A DNA stretch of 40,311 bases from Magnetospirillum aberrantis SpK (GCF_011022235.1 NZ_JAAIYP010000031.1:1-40311), one strand, 5' to 3'. Shown: positions 7,913-17,321, numbered from the stretch's first letter. A program made the numbers and translations. The notes: a model not told the origin generated them from the sequence alone.

Positions 7913-10576
7913 TCAGCCGGCCAGGCTGCGCAGCACGTAATGCAGGATGCCGCCGTGGCGGAAGTATTCAACCTCGTCCACGGTGTCGATCCGGCACAAT
8001 ACCGGCACCTGATGCCGTCGGCCGTCGGCATGGGTGATCTCCAACGTCAGGGTCTGGCGTGGCTTCAACCCCTCCGACAGGCCCCGGACCGAGAATGTTT
8101 CGGTCCCGTCTAGGCCTAGAATCTTGCGGTCGGTGCCGGCCGGGAATTGTAGCGGCAGCACCCCCATGCCCACCAGATTGGAGCGGTGGATGCGTTCGAA
8201 GCTTTCCGCCACCACCGCCTTGACCCCCAGAAGATAGGTGCCCTTGGCCGCCCAGTCGCGGCTTGATCCGGTGCCGTATTCCTTGCCGGCGACCACCACC
8301 AGGGGCGTGCCTTGGGCTTGATAGGCCATGGCGGCGTCGAAGATGGACAACACTTCGCCCGCGCCGTTCAGCCGGGTGACGCCGCCTTCGTGACCCGGCG
8401 CGATTTCGTTTCGGATACGGACGTTGGCCAAGGTGCCGCGGGTCATCACCGCGTCGTGGCCGCGTCGCGAACCATAGGAATTGAAGTCGGCCGGCGCCAC
8501 GCCATGGGCCACCAGCCATGTGCCGGCCGGGCTGCTGGGCTTGATCGACCCCGCCGGACTGATGTGGTCGGTGGTGATGGAATCGCCCAGGATGGCCAGG
8601 GCCCGCGCGCCTTGGATGTCGGCGAAGCCTTGGGGCGGCAGGGGCGCCATGTCGGTGAAATAGGGCGGGTGGTGGATGTAGGTGGACCGTGCCGGCCAAT
8701 CATAGGTCTGGCCGGTGGTCACCGGCACCTGTTGCCACAGCGCCGGCCCCTTGAACACGTCGGCATAGCGGCGGCGATAGGAATCGGGGCTCAGGGCACG
8801 TTCCATGGCCGCCTGGATCTCGGCGGTGCTGGGCCAGATGTCGTGCAGATGGACCGGCTGGCCATCGGCGCCGATTCCCAAGGGATCGCGGGACAGGTCC
8901 AGGCGCATGCTGCCGGCCAGGGCATAAGCCACCACCAGGGGTGGCGAGGCCAGGTAGTTGGCCTTGACGTGCGGGCTGATGCGGCCTTCGAAGTTGCGGT
9001 TGCCCGACAAGACGGCGGCGACCACCAGATTGTTGCCGTCGATGGCTTCGGCGATGGCCGGGTCCAGCGGCCCGGAATTGCCGATGCAGGTGGTGCAGCC
9101 GAAACCGGCGACGGTGAAGCCCAGGCTGTCCAGGGACTCCTGAAGGCCGGCCGCGGCAAGATAGTCGGGTACCACCTGCGATCCCGGCGCCAGCGAGGTC
9201 TTGACCCATGGTTTGACCCGCAGGCCGCGCGCCACCGCCTTTTGCGCCACCAATCCGGCGGCGAGCATTACCGACGGGTTCGAGGTGTTGGTGCACGACG
9301 TGATGGCGGCGATCACCACGTCACCATGGCCCAGATCGCCGCGCCCGTTGGACAACGGTACACGCGGAGATTGTTCCGCTGCGGGAACGAATGTGTCGAA
9401 CCCGGCCTTGGCCGCCGACAGCGCCACCCGGTCCTGGGGGCGCTTGGGGCCGGACAGCGACGGTTCGACCGTGCCCAGTTCCAATTCCAGCGTTTCGGTG
9501 AAAAGGGGATCTGGGGTGGTTTCGTCGCGCCACAGCCCTTGGGCGCGGGCATAGGCCTCGACCAGGGCCACCCGGTGCGGGTCGCGGCCGGTGAAGGCCA
9601 GGAAACGCAAGGTTTCGGCGTCGATGGGGAAGAAGCCGCAGGTGGCGCCGTATTCGGGGGCCATGTTGCCGATGGTCAGACGGTCGGGCAGCGCCATGGA
9701 CGACAGGCCGGGACCGAAGAATTCGACGAACTTGCCGACCACCCCCTTGGCCCGCAACATCTCGGTTACCGTCAGCACCAGATCGGTGGCGGTCACCCCC
9801 TCGCGCAAGGACCCCGACAGGCGAAAACCCACCACCTCGGGGATCAGCATGGACAGGGGCTGGCCCAGCATGGCCGCCTCGGCTTCGATGCCGCCGACGC
9901 CCCAGCCCAGCACCGCCATGCCGCCGACCATGGTGGTGTGGCTGTCGGTGCCGACCAGGGTGTCGGGATAAACCAGCCCGTCGGCGCTCCACGCCACTTG
10001 GGCCAGATATTCGCAGTTCACCTGATGGCAGATGCCGGTGCCGGGCGGCACCACGCGGAAATTGTCGAACGCTCCCTGGCCCCAGCGCAAAAAGGCATAG
10101 CGTTCGCCGTTGCGGGCGAATTCCAGTTCCATGTTGCGGGCCAGGGAATCCGGGCCGCCCCAGGAATCGACCATGACCGAATGGTCGATCACCAGATCGA
10201 CCGGCACCTGGGGATTGATACGGGCCGGGTCGCCGCCCAGGGCGGCCATGGCGTCGCGCATGGCCGCCAGGTCGACCACCGCCGGAACGCCGGTGAAGTC
10301 CTGCATCAGCACGCGGGCGGGGCGAAAGGCGATCTCGTGTCCGGCGCGGCCGCGATCCGTTGTCCAGGCCGCCACGGCCCGGATGTCGTCGGCGGTGACG
10401 CTACGCCCGTCCTCGAACCGCAGCAGGTTCTCCAACAGCACCTTGAGACTGAACGGCAGGCACGAAACGTCGCCCACCGCCGCCTCGGCGGCCTTCAGGC
10501 TGTAATAGGCATAGGCCTTGTCGCCCACGGTGAGAGTGCGGCGGGTCTTTAGGGTGTCTTGGCCAAGGGTCGACAT
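7913..10576 (-). CDS. acnA: aconitate hydratase A
   Basis: The 887-residue enzyme interconverts citrate and isocitrate in the TCA cycle through a [4Fe-4S] cluster. The three cluster ligands are C428 in SCTNTSNP and C494/C497 in [13 protein letters not shown]. The substrate loop [12 protein letters not shown] lies near residue 770 and the swivel domain is at the C-terminus, the order of the AcnA/IRP1 type (AcnB has the swivel domain first). The length is normal for the family. The ATG at 10576 is preceded by the best Shine-Dalgarno in the window. It stands one gene away from acnB on the same strand. Confidence 0.97.
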   Translation of the reverse strand: MSTLGQDTLKTRRTLTVGDKAYAYYSLKAAEAAVGDVSCLPFSLKVLLENLLRFEDGRSVTADDIRAVAAWTTDRGRAGHEIAFRPARVLMQDFTGVPAVVDLAAMRDAMAALGGDPARINPQVPVDLVIDHSVMVDSWGGPDSLARNMELEFARNGERYAFLRWGQGAFDNFRVVPPGTGICHQVNCEYLAQVAWSADGLVYPDTLVGTDSHTTMVGGMAVLGWGVGGIEAEAAMLGQPLSMLIPEVVGFRLSGSLREGVTATDLVLTVTEMLRAKGVVGKFVEFFGPGLSSMALPDRLTIGNMAPEYGATCGFFPIDAETLRFLAFTGRDPHRVALVEAYARAQGLWRDETTPDPLFTETLELELGTVEPSLSGPKRPQDRVALSAAKAGFDTFVPAAEQSPRVPLSNGRGDLGHGDVVIAAITSCTNTSNPSVMLAAGLVAQKAVARGLRVKPWVKTSLAPGSQVVPDYLAAAGLQESLDSLGFTVAGFGCTTCIGNSGPLDPAIAEAIDGNNLVVAAVLSGNRNFEGRISPHVKANYLASPPLVVAYALAGSMRLDLSRDPLGIGADGQPVHLHDIWPSTAEIQAAMERALSPDSYRRRYADVFKGPALWQQVPVTTGQTYDWPARSTYIHHPPYFTDMAPLPPQGFADIQGARALAILGDSITTDHISPAGSIKPSSPAGTWLVAHGVAPADFNSYGSRRGHDAVMTRGTLANVRIRNEIAPGHEGGVTRLNGAGEVLSIFDAAMAYQAQGTPLVVVAGKEYGTGSSRDWAAKGTYLLGVKAVVAESFERIHRSNLVGMGVLPLQFPAGTDRKILGLDGTETFSVRGLSEGLKPRQTLTLEITHADGRRHQVPVLCRIDTVDEVEYFRHGGILHYVLRSLAG

Positions 10577-10580
10577 GGGG

Positions 10581-10590
10581 TCACCTCCTT
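10581..10590 (-). promoter_or_regulatory. strong ribosome binding site of acnA
   Basis: The minus strand reads AAGGAGGTGA four bases before the ATG at 10576, a full match to the anti-Shine-Dalgarno end of 16S rRNA. It fixes the acnA start and suggests very efficient translation. Confidence 0.8.
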
Positions 10591-10701
10591 GCTGTCCCTA
10601 ATGTAGGTGCCGACAGGGAAGGCGACCAGCCAAGCGAAAGTCGGGGGCATGCTTTTCGCAGCCTGACCGGACAAATCCCGGATGGGATTTTCTGCGTCCT
10701 C

Positions 10702-11199
10702 CTACCCCCTCAGATGTTTTTCCATCAGTGCCAGAAGGTCGCCAGAAAGCCGGACTTCTTCCTCGACCGCCGCGACGCGGGATGCGCCATGGGCGACGCA
10801 TTCGAACGTCGCGTCCTGGAAACAGATGATGAAATGCCTGAGCCCCTCAAACAGCCGGGTGTCATGGCGCGGATGGACGCGGTTCATCCGCTCCAGGGAA
10901 CGGATCCACGAGGAATTCAGGACCTCGTAGAGTCCATGGAAACCCAGGCCGCGCCCCATCAGCGGGTGGCCGTTGCGCGCCTCGTCATTCGGTCCGCCGA
11001 GATAGTGGCATCGGGGGCGCTCGAATTTCACCACGACGATGGTTTCGGGGCCGTCCTGCGCGACGGGGGCCAACTCGTAGGCCAGGATGAGGGCGTTGTC
11101 GGTGGCGAGGACAAGCGGCCCCTCGACGGTGGAGGATTGCGGCAGGTCCGTATAAGGAACCACCTTGTCGTGCCTGTCGACCGCGTACAATGGGACCAT
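10702..11199 (-). CDS. conserved-looking protein of unknown function between acnA and acnB
   Basis: This 165-residue protein has no signal peptide, no membrane segment and no motif I recognise. It has an N-terminal beta-rich half (YELAPVAQDGPETIVVVKFERP) and a C-terminal helical half ending in a run typical of a coiled or capping helix (RVAAVEEEVRLSGDLLALMEKHLRG). Codon use is like that of neighbouring genes, so it is probably real. The Shine-Dalgarno is weak, so the exact start is uncertain. It lies downstream of the acnB terminator, so it has its own promoter, and 125 bases upstream of acnA on the same strand. No link to aconitase is implied beyond position. Confidence 0.65.
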   Translation of the reverse strand: MVPLYAVDRHDKVVPYTDLPQSSTVEGPLVLATDNALILAYELAPVAQDGPETIVVVKFERPRCHYLGGPNDEARNGHPLMGRGLGFHGLYEVLNSSWIRSLERMNRVHPRHDTRLFEGLRHFIICFQDATFECVAHGASRVAAVEEEVRLSGDLLALMEKHLRG

Positions 11200-11254
11200 C
11201 CGTCGAAGTTGCGGGGAATCTCAGCACCCCGGATCGTGGGGTGTCAAGGCAGGC

Positions 11255-11287
11255 AAAGAAAAACCCCCGCCGGTCGCCCGGCGGGGG
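11255..11287 (-). terminator. rho-independent terminator of acnB
   Basis: A perfect 10-bp stem (CCCCCGCCGG with CCGGCGGGGG, 11264-11273 and 11278-11287) closes a TCGC tetraloop. On the minus strand it is followed by TTTTTCTTT (11263-11255). It lies 33 bases past the acnB stop. Confidence 0.92.
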
Positions 11288-11320
11288 ATGAAGGCTTGAG
11301 CGCTCTTCTTGTTATATCAC

Positions 11321-13906
11321 TTAGACCGCGACGGTATCCGCGACCTTGCGGAACGCATCGATCTGGTCGAAGTTCATGTAGCGGTAGACGTCGCCGGCCT
11401 TGGCGGCAAGGCCGCTGACCTGATCCAGGTATTCGGCCGGGCTGGGGATCTTGCCCAAGAGCGCGCAGACGGCGGCCAGTTCGGCCGAGCCCAGGTAGAC
11501 ACGGGTGTCGATGCCCAGGCGGTTGGGGAAATTGCGGGTCGAGGTGGACATGGCGGTCGAGCCCTTGCGCACCTGGGCCTGGTTGCCCATGCAAAGCGAG
11601 CAGCCGGGCATTTCCATGCGGGCGCCGGCCTTGCCGAGAACGCCGTAATAGCCTTCCTCGGTCAGGATCATGGCATCCATCTTGGTCGGCGGCGCGATCC
11701 ACAGGCGGGTCGGGATGTCCGACTTGCCGTTCAGGATCTTACCGGCGGCGCGGAAATGGCCGATGTTGGTCATGCACGAGCCGATGAACACCTCGTCGAT
11801 CTTGTCGCCGGCGACTTCCGACAACAGCTTGACGTCGTCGGGATCGTTCGGGCAGGCGACGATCGGTTCCTTGATGTCGGCCAGATCGATCTCGATCACC
11901 GCAGCGTAGTCGGCGTCGGCATCGGGTTGCAGCAGTTCGGGCTTGGCGATCCAGGCTTCCATGGCCTTGATGCGGCGGCCCAGCGTGCGGGCGTCCTCGT
12001 AACCGTTGGCGATCATCCACTTCATCAAGGTGATGTTCGAGTTCATGTACTCGATGATCGGTTCCTTGTTGAGGCGCACGGTGCAGCCGGCGGCGGAGCG
12101 TTCGGCCGAGGCGTCGGTCAGCTCGAACGCCTGTTCGACCTTGAGGTCGGGCAGGCCCTCGATCTCCAGGATGCGGCCGGAGAAGACGTTCTTCTTGCCC
12201 TTCTTCTCGACGGTCAGCAGGCCCTGGCGGATGGCGTAGAGCGGAATGGCGTTGACCAGGTCACGCAGGGTGACGCCCGGCTGCAACGCGCCCTTGAAGC
12301 GCACCAGCACCGATTCCGGCATGTCCAGCGGCATGACGCCGGTGGCGGCGGCGAAGGCCACCAGACCGGAACCGGCCGGGAAGGAAATGCCGATGGGGAA
12401 GCGGGTGTGGCTATCGCCGCCGGTGCCCACGGTGTCGGGCAGCAGCAGGCGGTTCAGCCAGGAATGGATGACGCCGTCGCCGGGACGCAGGGCCACGCCG
12501 CCACGGGTGCTGATGAAGGTCGGCAGGGTGCGGTGGGTCTCGACGTCCACCAACTTGGGATAGGCGGCGGTATGGCAGAACGACTGCATGACCAGATCGG
12601 CCGAGAAGCCCAGGCAGGCCAGGTCCTTCAACTCGTCGCGGGTCATCGGACCGGTGGTGTCCTGGCTGCCCACGGTGGTCATCTTGGGTTCGCAATAGGT
12701 GCCGGGGCGCACGCCCTTGCCCTCGGGCAGGCCACAGGCGCGGCCGACCATCTTCTGCGCGAGGCTGAAGCCCTTGCCGGTGTCGGCGGGCACGCCCGGC
12801 AGGCGGAACAGGGTGGACGGGGCCAGACCCAGGGCCTCGCGCGCCTTGGCGGTCAGGCCGCGGCCGATGATCAGCGGAATACGGCCGCCGGCGCGCACCT
12901 CGTCGAAGATCACCTCGGACTTGACGGTGAACTCGGCGATGACGGCGCCGTTCTTCAGCGCCTTGCCCTCATAGGGACGCAGCTCGACCACGTCGCCCAT
13001 GTTCATCTGGTTGACGTCCAGCTCGATCGGCAGGGCGCCGGCGTCTTCCATGGTGTTGTAGAAGATCGGGGCGATCTTGGTGCCCAGGCAAACGCCGCCG
13101 AAACGCTTGTTCGGCACGAACGGGATGTCCTCGCCGGTGAACCACAGCACCGAATTGGTGGCGGACTTGCGCGAGGACCCGGTGCCGACCACGTCGCCCA
13201 CATAGGCGACCAGGTTGCCCTTGGCCCGCAAATCCTCGAGGAACTTGACCGGACCACGGACACCGGCCTCTTCCGGCTCGATGCCGGGGCGCGGGTTCTT
13301 CAGCATGGCCAGGGCATGCAGCGGGATGTCGGGGCGGCTCCAGGCGTCGGGGGCCGGCGACAGGTCGTCGGTGTTGGTCTCGCCCGACACCTTGAAGATG
13401 GTCACGGTCAGCGAGGCGGGAACCTCGGGACGCGAGGTGAACCACTCGGCGTCGGCCCAGGACTGGATCACCGCACGCGCATTGGCGCTGCCCTTGTCGG
13501 CCAGTTCCTTGACGTCGTGGAAATAGTCGAACACCAGCAGGGTCTTCTTCAGACCCTCGGCCGCCACGGTGCCGACGACGGAATCGTCCAACAGCTCGAT
13601 CAGCGGCTTGATGTTGAAGCCGCCCAGCATGGTGCCCAGCAGCTCGGTGGCCTTGGCCCGGTCGATCAGCGGGCAGGTGACCGCACCCTTGGCGATGTCG
13701 TTCAGGAACGCCGCCTTGACCTTGGCTGCGTCATCGACGCCGGCCGGAACGCGGTGAGTGATCAGCTCGACCAGCGCGGCTTCCTCGCCCTTGGGCGGGC
13801 TCTGCAACAGCGCGATCAGGTCCTCGGTCTGCTTGGCAGACAGCGGCAGGGGGGGAATCCCGAGGGCGGCACGCTCGGCGACATGCTGGCGATAGGCTTC
13901 AAGCAC
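11321..13906 (-). CDS. acnB: bifunctional aconitate hydratase 2 / 2-methylisocitrate dehydratase
   Basis: The enzyme interconverts citrate and isocitrate and, as AcnB in other bacteria, can dehydrate 2-methylisocitrate. The order is HEAT-like N-terminal domain, swivel domain, then catalytic domains. Cluster ligands are C711 in SCMTNIGH and C769/C772 in CSLCMGN, numbers that match E. coli AcnB almost exactly (710, 769, 772). This holds if the start is the GTG at 13906, giving 861 aa beginning [16 protein letters not shown], as in E. coli MLEEYRKHVAERAAEG. The ATG two codons upstream (13912) directly abuts the GGAGG sequence and is less likely to be used. In other bacteria AcnB is sensitive to iron and oxidants and its apo-form binds RNA; that is not tested here. 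Confidence 0.96.
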   Translation of the reverse strand: MLEAYRQHVAERAALGIPPLPLSAKQTEDLIALLQSPPKGEEAALVELITHRVPAGVDDAAKVKAAFLNDIAKGAVTCPLIDRAKATELLGTMLGGFNIKPLIELLDDSVVGTVAAEGLKKTLLVFDYFHDVKELADKGSANARAVIQSWADAEWFTSRPEVPASLTVTIFKVSGETNTDDLSPAPDAWSRPDIPLHALAMLKNPRPGIEPEEAGVRGPVKFLEDLRAKGNLVAYVGDVVGTGSSRKSATNSVLWFTGEDIPFVPNKRFGGVCLGTKIAPIFYNTMEDAGALPIELDVNQMNMGDVVELRPYEGKALKNGAVIAEFTVKSEVIFDEVRAGGRIPLIIGRGLTAKAREALGLAPSTLFRLPGVPADTGKGFSLAQKMVGRACGLPEGKGVRPGTYCEPKMTTVGSQDTTGPMTRDELKDLACLGFSADLVMQSFCHTAAYPKLVDVETHRTLPTFISTRGGVALRPGDGVIHSWLNRLLLPDTVGTGGDSHTRFPIGISFPAGSGLVAFAAATGVMPLDMPESVLVRFKGALQPGVTLRDLVNAIPLYAIRQGLLTVEKKGKKNVFSGRILEIEGLPDLKVEQAFELTDASAERSAAGCTVRLNKEPIIEYMNSNITLMKWMIANGYEDARTLGRRIKAMEAWIAKPELLQPDADADYAAVIEIDLADIKEPIVACPNDPDDVKLLSEVAGDKIDEVFIGSCMTNIGHFRAAGKILNGKSDIPTRLWIAPPTKMDAMILTEEGYYGVLGKAGARMEMPGCSLCMGNQAQVRKGSTAMSTSTRNFPNRLGIDTRVYLGSAELAAVCALLGKIPSPAEYLDQVSGLAAKAGDVYRYMNFDQIDAFRKVADTVAV

Positions 13907-13912
13907 GGACAT

Positions 13913-13917
13913 CCTCC
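13913..13917 (-). promoter_or_regulatory. ribosome binding site deciding the acnB start
   Basis: GGAGG touches the ATG at 13912 with no spacer but stands 6 bases from the GTG at 13906, which is the normal spacing. It therefore points to the GTG as the start codon. Confidence 0.6.
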
Positions 13918-14391
13918 GCAGGGCTGTGTTTTGAAATTGGTGGACCAGCCCCGCCGTCGGTCCACGACGAGAGAGCCGGATGCGCCTGCGCTTACACCAT
14001 AAATTCGCGCCCGAGTCCAGCACTGACTATCCGTTCGGGCGGGGCGTCCACCACCCCACCCACCCGGAACGGCGGCAAACCGCCCCATAAATTCGCCACA
14101 TTCCGACGGCTTCCTAGGGGCTCCCGGAAGTCCCCTTGAGCGCCACCGCCGGATTCCCGGACCTTTCGGCGGTTGGCCACCGGGATCGAGTGGCGGCCGG
14201 CGCGTTTCCCCCCTTTGCGCGCCGGCCGTTTCGATTCTGGGTGAGGTGTGCGTTTGTGCATGCGGTTGCAGGCGCGACCGAGCGGCCTATGGCGCGGGAA
14301 CCAAACGAGTGGAAACAAGCGTCCGGCGTTTGAAGGCGTCCATTGATATAACGCGCCCCACCGGAGTGAGGCGCGTTACGCATTTCAGGGG
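13918..14391. other. intergenic region upstream of acnB
   Basis: About 470 bases hold no gene I can support; the open frames here have unlikely composition. The 12-mer CCATAAATTCGC occurs twice in the same orientation (13997-14008 and 14085-14096, 88 bases apart) upstream of acnB and may be a protein binding site. A hairpin of TAACGCGCC and GGCGCGTTA (14349-14357 and 14370-14378) lies just beyond the end of the next minus-strand gene and may act as its weak terminator, although no T-run follows. Confidence 0.45.
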
Positions 14392-14661
14392 TTAATTCCG
14401 GCGCCATGCCATTGCGGAATCGCGTAGGTCATTCGCCTCGACCTCAAGAATAAGATTGTCTTCGAACCGAACGCTGTAGGTATGGTTGTGGGGGTTCAGT
14501 CCGATCACCCTGGCCGGCCGTTCCGCCGAACGCACCCAGACAGCGGCGCCTAACCAAGGGCGAACGGTGGACTTTGACGGAGTGGCATAGAGCAGCGGCG
14601 TGATTTCGCCGCCGCCGACACTGGGCGGCTGATTCCCCATTTCTTTATGAGAAATAACCAT
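14392..14661 (-). CDS. small protein of unknown function
   Basis: The 89-residue protein begins at an ATG with a GAGGAG Shine-Dalgarno at 8 bases. The C-terminal two thirds (LGAAVWVRSAERPARVIGLNPHNHTYSVRFEDN) has the alternating hydrophobic pattern of a small beta-barrel, SH3- or KOW-like, but no family is identified. The frame also opens at 14700, without a ribosome site. It lies at the edge of the AT-richer segment and is divergent from the candidate small RNA. Function unknown. Confidence 0.55.
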   Translation of the reverse strand: MVISHKEMGNQPPSVGGGEITPLLYATPSKSTVRPWLGAAVWVRSAERPARVIGLNPHNHTYSVRFEDNLILEVEANDLRDSAMAWRRN

Positions 14662-14704
14662 GGGCTTTCTCCTCGGTTTCCGGAGAGTCGCCCCCAGCAA
14701 AGCC

Positions 14705-14732
14705 TTGACACGGGATAAGTTAGTCCTATAGT
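14705..14732 (+). promoter_or_regulatory. near-consensus sigma-70 promoter
   Basis: TTGACA (14705-14710, exact consensus) and TATAGT (14727-14732, one mismatch) are separated by 16 bases. The element also forms an inverted repeat, CTTGAC (14704-14709) with GTCAAG (14731-14736), which could be an operator. The first clear gene downstream starts only at 15033. Confidence 0.55.
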
Positions 14733-14738
14733 CAAGAC

Positions 14739-14820
14739 TTCTACGATGCCATAGGGGTTGACCCCGGATGGTTTCGCTGCCGGCGCCTCTTTTCGCAGAA
14801 GAGGCGCCGTGCTGTTTTCA
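14739..14820 (+). ncRNA. candidate small RNA or structured leader
   Basis: Starting about 7 bases after the promoter, the segment holds a small GGGG/CCCC hairpin and then a perfect 10-bp stem (GGCGCCTCTT with AAGAGGCGCC) closing a 7-base loop, followed by GTGCTGTTTT. It could be an RNA of about 80 bases ending at a terminator, or the attenuated leader of the gene at 15033. No known RNA family is recognised. Confidence 0.35.
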
Positions 14821-15032
14821 GGACGTTCCTCGTTACCTGAGCCAGCACATTCAGAATCTTCAATTCCCCCAAGACACGCAAGGCTTTCTAAAACGACGGA
14901 TGCGAACCGGAGTCGTCAGGAATCGCGTGCCTATTTAATCCTTAGGGTTGGGAGATGCATCACTGCGACTCCTGGAGTCGTGTTGACTGAATTTTCAACT
15001 TATGGGAGATTTCCGTCCAAGGAGATGGGCAA

Positions 15033-15920
15033 ATGCGAGATCCTGGTCGCCGGAAGTGTCGAAAGCCGCCCAAATATCCAGAACAGGTGGAGAAATTTCG
15101 CCTGCTGCTCAGATCTCGGCATTGGGAACCTGTTGATCTGGCCAATGCCTTGTGCGTTGCACATAAGTTAACATTCCCATCGGTTTACCGTTGGTGCCGA
15201 GGCGAGGTGAAACCCACCAGCGGTCACCTGCATTGGGTTCTGGACGTCTTCGGTCTGACAGCCCGAGACTGGGATGAAGGGCCACGTTTTTTACAAGAAG
15301 CCATCGAGAAAGCCGAACAAAATCCAGTCCGTGGTTTTGTTGCGTCGTTGACACAAAACGGACTGTACGATGGCAATGCGCTGACCACAGAAATCGAGCT
15401 GGTTTCCCTGGCTGGAAACTACGTCGCGATTCGTCCGTCGTTCAATCCCTCCAACGGCATCATCGTGTCGCGTCTAGAGATTTCCGTTGTTAACAGCGTA
15501 TCGTCGTTCGTTCACAGCGAGGTCACGTTGACATACACAGGTGCGGTATTGCCGATGCAAGGTGGATATGTCCTTTTGGTTGGAAAGGACATAGAAAAAG
15601 AAAATCATGCTATCTATTTTTTTGATAGAGGTGATGATAGCCAATGGAACGTAGACCAAATGCTCGGTATTCGTGTTGGCATGTCGGTTGATTTTAGAAA
15701 CAGCCCTGCTGCTACTAACATTGCATTAGTTCGCCAGGATGCGTTGGGGTGGCAAGAAGATCTTTATGCGTTGTTCAATGCACCCGCTATGGGAAATGAT
15801 GATACATCGCTCCCCAAATTTATTAGTTTATCGCATGTTCCTGATGGCTTGCGCGGCCTGCTCACGGTCCAGACGCTGCCGGTTTTGGTTCCCCTGAAAC
15901 ACCCATCCCGCCATTCTTAA
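15033..15920 (+). CDS. putative transcriptional regulator, N-terminal HTH plus unknown sensor domain, probably acquired
   Basis: The 295-residue protein has an AAGGAG Shine-Dalgarno 8 bases before its ATG. Residues about 17-85 look like an XRE-type helix-turn-helix: FRLLLRSRHWEP followed by SVYRWCRGEVKPTSGHLHWVLDVFGLT, which fits the usual W/G-K-x-P-hydrophobic pattern after the recognition helix. The remaining 200 residues look mostly beta-stranded (EIELVSLAGNYVAIRPSF, VHSEVTLTYTG, GYVLLVGKDIEKENHAIYFFDRG) and match no domain I know. The gene is distinctly AT-richer than its neighbours, especially at 15580-15850, with codons such as ATA, AGA and TTA that the flanking genes avoid. This points to horizontal transfer. 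Ligand and targets are unknown. Confidence 0.7.
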   Translation: MRDPGRRKCRKPPKYPEQVEKFRLLLRSRHWEPVDLANALCVAHKLTFPSVYRWCRGEVKPTSGHLHWVLDVFGLTARDWDEGPRFLQEAIEKAEQNPVRGFVASLTQNGLYDGNALTTEIELVSLAGNYVAIRPSFNPSNGIIVSRLEISVVNSVSSFVHSEVTLTYTGAVLPMQGGYVLLVGKDIEKENHAIYFFDRGDDSQWNVDQMLGIRVGMSVDFRNSPAATNIALVRQDALGWQEDLYALFNAPAMGNDDTSLPKFISLSHVPDGLRGLLTVQTLPVLVPLKHPSRHS

Positions 15921-15981
15921 GCTAAAGACACATACTGTTCCGCTCTTTCAGGCATGGCGGTTTTCTGCCATACAGCCTGTC

Positions 15982-16659
15982 ATGGCTTTCGATCCGCTTC
16001 CCCCATCCTTCGTCGGCCGGGCCTTGGGCTGCATTCGCGGCGGGCGCGCCGTGTTCGCCGGGCTTGATTTCGCGGTGGCGCCGGGTGACGCCCTGGTGCT
16101 GCTGGGACCCAACGGTTCGGGCAAGTCCAGTTTGCTGCGGGTGATGGCCGGGCTGTTGCGTCCGACCGTCGGCGCGGTGCTGTGGGGCGAGACCCCCGCC
16201 GCCGAGGATGCCGAGGCCCATGCCGCGCGCACCCATTACGTGGGACACCACGACGCCGTCAAACCGGTCTTGAGCGTCGCCGAGAATTTGCGGTTCTGGG
16301 CGCGGCTGCACGAACCGCACCTGCCGACCGCGACGCGGGCGGTGGACGGCGCGCTTGACGCCTTCGGCCTTGCCCATCTGCGCGACGTGCCGGGCAAGAT
16401 GCTGTCGGCGGGACAGAAACGCCGCACCAATCTGGCCCGGCTGCTGGCGGCGCCCAGTCCGTTGTGGCTGTTGGACGAACCGACCACCGCGCTGGACAAG
16501 GCGTCCATCAAGGTGCTGGAACGGGTGATGGCCGACCACCGCGCGGCCGGCGGCATGGTGGTGCTGTCCACCCACCAGGACGTGGACTTGCCCGGGTGCC
16601 GCGAATTGCACCTGGACCGCTTCACCCCCGGCGGCGACGAATGGGAGGACGAGGAATGA
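15982..16659 (+). CDS. ccmA: heme exporter ATP-binding protein CcmA
   Basis: CcmA is the ATPase of the CcmABCD complex, which releases heme-loaded CcmE for cytochrome c assembly (System I). The 225-residue protein shows Walker A GPNGSGKSS, the Q-loop region, the signature LSAGQKRR (typical CcmA form, GQKRR) and Walker B LWLLDEPTTALD, followed by the switch His in STHQD. Its stop overlaps the ccmB start in ATGA, so translation is coupled. No good Shine-Dalgarno precedes the ATG. Confidence 0.95.
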   Translation: MAFDPLPPSFVGRALGCIRGGRAVFAGLDFAVAPGDALVLLGPNGSGKSSLLRVMAGLLRPTVGAVLWGETPAAEDAEAHAARTHYVGHHDAVKPVLSVAENLRFWARLHEPHLPTATRAVDGALDAFGLAHLRDVPGKMLSAGQKRRTNLARLLAAPSPLWLLDEPTTALDKASIKVLERVMADHRAAGGMVVLSTHQDVDLPGCRELHLDRFTPGGDEWEDEE

Positions 16660-17321
16660 GCCGTTTCCTCGAAGTGATCCGCCGCGACCTGCGTCTGGCC
16701 CTGCGCCAGGGTTCGGACAGCATCATGGTGGTCACCTTCTTCGTGCTGACCGTGGTGTTGTTTCCGTTCGGCATCGGCCCGGAATCGGGGGTTCTGGAAC
16801 GGGTTGCGGCCGGCGTGCTGTGGGTGACGGCGCTTTTGGCCTCGTTGCTGTCGCTGGACCGCCTGTTCCAGGCCGATTACGAGGACGGTTCGCTGGAATT
16901 GTTGGTGCTGACGCCGACGCCGCTGGAAGTCGTGGTGGTGGCCAAGATCTGCGCTCATTGGCTGACCACCGGCTTGCCGTTGCTGGTGGCGGCGCCGGTG
17001 CTGGCGGTGCTGTTGCACATGAACGCCGACGGCTTCGTCACCTTGCTGCTGACCATGCTGGTGGGCACGCCGATCCTGTCGTTGATCGGCGGCATCGGTG
17101 CCGCCCTGGTGCTGGGGGCGCGCCGTGGCGGTGTCTTGCTGTCGCTGTTGATCCTGCCGCTTTACGTGCCGGTGCTGATCTTCGGCGTGGGGGCCATCGA
17201 CGCCGCTGTCGGCGCCCGCGACGCCACCCCCCATCTTCTGATCCTGTCGGGATTGCTGGCCGCCGCTTTGCCGCTTGGCCCCTGGGCCACCGCCGCAGCG
17301 CTTCGCCAAGCCCTGGAATAG
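16656..17321 (+). CDS. ccmB: heme exporter permease CcmB
   Basis: The protein (221 aa, normal CcmB length) has six hydrophobic segments and the family N-terminus FLEVIRRDLRLALRQGSD, then LFQADYEDGSLELLVLTPTPLEVVVVAK. It forms the membrane part of the heme-handling ABC complex with CcmA. Its ATG overlaps the ccmA stop. A ccmC gene, usually next, is not present: a convergent gene begins 33 bases downstream. The remaining ccm genes must therefore be elsewhere in the genome. Confidence 0.94.
   Translation: MSRFLEVIRRDLRLALRQGSDSIMVVTFFVLTVVLFPFGIGPESGVLERVAAGVLWVTALLASLLSLDRLFQADYEDGSLELLVLTPTPLEVVVVAKICAHWLTTGLPLLVAAPVLAVLLHMNADGFVTLLLTMLVGTPILSLIGGIGAALVLGARRGGVLLSLLILPLYVPVLIFGVGAIDAAVGARDATPHLLILSGLLAAALPLGPWATAAALRQALE

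Noticed and set aside
8312-10552. A 746-codon open frame on the plus strand
   Set aside because: It is the antisense shadow of acnA; its translation is rich in H, Q, R and G as expected from the complement of GC-rich coding DNA, with no domain.
11309-14002. An 897-codon open frame on the plus strand
   Set aside because: Antisense shadow of acnB, whose motifs and cluster ligands are complete on the minus strand.
14114-14407. Small minus-strand frames upstream of acnB
   Set aside because: They cross a hairpin, have low-complexity translations and no ribosome site.
14758-15171. A 137-codon plus-strand frame across the candidate small RNA
   Set aside because: No ribosome site, odd composition, and it overlaps the better supported gene at 15033 in another frame.
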